Part shown: piece by piece, positions 1 to 64,000 of the stretch | Layout: every line of letters starts with the position of its first letter | Numbering within the stretch: the stretch's first letter is position 1 | Assembly: GCF_036898095.1 (NCBI RefSeq) | Contig: NC_090750.1 | Span: 85,228,075 to 85,292,074, forward strand | Source: Palaemon carinicauda | Lineage: Eukaryota > Arthropoda > Malacostraca > Decapoda > Palaemonidae | Length of the DNA: 64,000 nucleotides | Reading direction: 5' to 3' | The notes under the pieces: generated by a model | Seen by the model: the letters and a program-made list of their open reading frames with translations, nothing else | The model's database searches: none | Told to the model about the DNA's origin: nothing | Made by a program: the position numbers and the translations under genes

Positions 1-959
1 GGACAGACGAAAGATGTTGGTATTCTGTAGAAGGGGAAATGGTCAAAAACTTTTGAAGAAAGAAAAGGAAAAACAAGAGCTAGGATCATTAAAATTTTGA
101 GGTTCAGAAACAGCATGCCTGTAAAAGTACTACACCACCTTGTAAGACCAACTGAAAAATGTAGTGGCAGGCCATCAGATGAGGGCACTTGCAAGAGATT
201 AAAGCATTCGCAGTGGTTATTCCACACCGTTATAAACTCTTCCCAGTGCGCCAAGCTGGAAAGCTCCATGAACAGGATGGCGTGAATCCAGCTATCTATA
301 ACTACGCCTATAACCGCTCGTACATGCTCCATCATGCCAGCATGAGAATTGACGCAGACACCCCTCACCATGTACTATAGTAACTTTTTCATCAAATTCC
401 CATGCCACATAAATTGACAATTATTTCTATTTTTCATTGTGAATTATTATTTTTGTATTCATTTCCTGATGTAAGGAGTTGTAAATTGTTCAATAATTAG
501 CATTACAAACCTTTAAAAATGAGTGTATATGTGTATCTAAAGACGTGTGGAAGATCGAGTGAATTTCCTTTTTCGTGAAAAAAATAGTTTTAGTTTATGA
601 GCATTTTAGTGTGATAGCTCACTCCCCGACCGAACTAAAAAACTCGTAAACTGAGGTATTACTGTGCGTATGTATATACAAGTATATGTATATTTGGTAT
701 GTAGCCTATGTACATAAATACAGTATAGTGTATATATTTATATATGTGTGTTCGTATGTTTATATAAACACACACATATAGACGTAAAACAATTATAAAC
801 ATACAAACCACTGTTAATGGATAGGTATTAAAAGAACAAAAGGATCACCATACAAACTATGAAGATGGAAGTAGCAGTGATGATAGGGAACAACTATTCT
901 ACTCTAACCATGATGTTAGTGACAGTTGTGGTAAGTGGGCACTACGTTTCTATACTAAC
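1..959. other. Intron or downstream sequence, no exon recognised
   Basis: AT-rich DNA beyond the last recognised exon. Positions 660-790 hold imperfect TA/TG-rich microsatellite sequence. Positions 95-380 are less AT-rich with short overlapping open frames on the plus strand; I could not assign them to a gene or a repeat family. Confidence 0.5.
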
Positions 960-63136
<62,177 letters not shown>

Positions 63137-64000
63137 CTGTATATGAAAAATAACAAAATGTTAAAAAGCTCAAAAATAAATCAGAAAAACAATTGAATAA
63201 TGGCAAATAAATTGTGCTAAAAATATCAACAGCTTAGAAAAGAAGTTTTCCTTCTATAGATTCTTATCTAAAAATAAAGAGGAATGTTATTACATTCACG
63301 TCCATGTAACAAAAAATTTTTTAAAGTCTCTCTCTCTCTATATCTTCATAACCATCAATTACCTACTTCTGAGGTAGTGTTGATATGCACAGATTTACTT
63401 ACAAAGTTTGTTCCAGTTTCCTAGTAATGTGAAACTATAAACTCCCACTCTTCTAATTACAATAATTTCATAAAAGTATTTTAATTAGAAATTTTATAAA
63501 TTTACACATTTATACATACTATACCACTCCAACCACAGCAGAGTATCAAGATGTCACCATTTAGTATAGCACCAAAATGTTGTAGTAATATGTAGTGACA
63601 TAAGGAATGGGATATCGAAAAATAACATGGTACATGATCCTGTACAAAACATTGACTGAAGAGAAGTCTTCAAACTGGCAGTAGGCAAGCGGAAAAGAAA
63701 GTAAATTTTTATACAGATGTGAAGGAAGGCTAAAAGTCCAGAGGAAAAGGCAGAGGAAAGTTGCGAGCAAAGACAATAGAAACTCAAAAAAGCATTTGAA
63801 AAATATTCAAGGTAGCAATGTGATAGAGGATAGGTATAAGAGAAAAAATATTGAGATATAAAACCATTTTAAAAATATCAAACTTAACTTTACATGCAAG
63901 CTGATCAATCATATTGAGCCCCATTCGCCTCCTCAGAAGTACTGAGAGACAAGGTTTTACATTCCAGACAAAAAGTGAAAGTTCAGTAATGGGGCAGGGG
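63137..64000 (-). other. Intron of KMT2 gene, upstream part, no exon recognised
   Basis: AT-rich with short open frames only. The preceding KMT2 exon must end at or beyond 63137 with phase 2, but I found no convincing donor and coding pair before 64000. Confidence 0.6.

Overview
The window is a piece of an animal nuclear genome, most likely a decapod crustacean. The evidence is AT-rich intronic DNA, long (TA)n and (GA)n tracts, and several dispersed repeat families (a tRNA-derived SINE, a family with a (TAA)n tail, DIRS-like elements) that I associate from memory with shrimps, crabs and crayfish. The species assignment is an inference; I could not run a search.

One host gene accounts for all the ordinary coding sequence I can support. 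It lies on the minus strand and enters from beyond position 64000. I resolve 21 exons between 63136 and 960, about 4.65 kb of coding sequence or roughly 1,550 codons. All have GT/AG junctions and a continuous reading phase. The product is the N-terminal to central part of a KMT2C/KMT2D (MLL3/MLL4; insect Lpt/Trr) histone H3K4 methyltransferase. In order it has an extended PHD finger, a run of PHD and zinc-knuckle exons, an RGG-rich exon, a second PHD cluster, a Pro-rich linker, the conserved GIGGF and EAFFG blocks, a long Ser/Pro-rich exon, an HMG-box-like exon, and a Pro/Ser/Asn-rich exon with an LTPLEIMRTLP motif. The start codon, FYRN/FYRC and SET domains are not in the window.

The rest is intron, crowded with mobile DNA. 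(i) 18262-25118: a DIRS-type (tyrosine recombinase) retrotransposon on the minus strand with long inverted ends, RNase H and recombinase, but the reverse transcriptase lost upstream of its DDW motif. (ii) Older DIRS-like remnants at about 30780-36095, 40590-42570 and 46750-47560, all on the minus strand, and an inverted-end element at 4181-6408. (iii) 58209-61171: a 5'-truncated non-LTR retrotransposon with an open endonuclease/RT frame and a 10-bp target duplication; a copy of only its last ~115 bp lies at 45196-45312. (iv) Four copies of a ~310-bp piggyBac-like MITE flanked by TTAA (17261, 31089, 49029, 62622). (v) Four copies of a SINE-like family with a (TAA)n tail, two to three pieces of a tRNA-derived SINE, a 197-bp palindromic MITE at 52154, and one element at 15053-15392 resembling a repeat I associate with marine invertebrates. 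(vi) Tandem repeats: a 45-bp x10 minisatellite, 151-bp and 15-bp arrays inside the DIRS element, and a ~219-bp diverged duplication.

I saw no bacterial-type system, CRISPR array, operon or rRNA. The most notable items are an apparently missing zinc ligand in the last PHD finger, the compact RGG exon in the KMT2 protein, the nested inverted-repeat architecture of the DIRS element, and a TTAA MITE family with an 18-bp perfect palindrome that decays at CpG sites.
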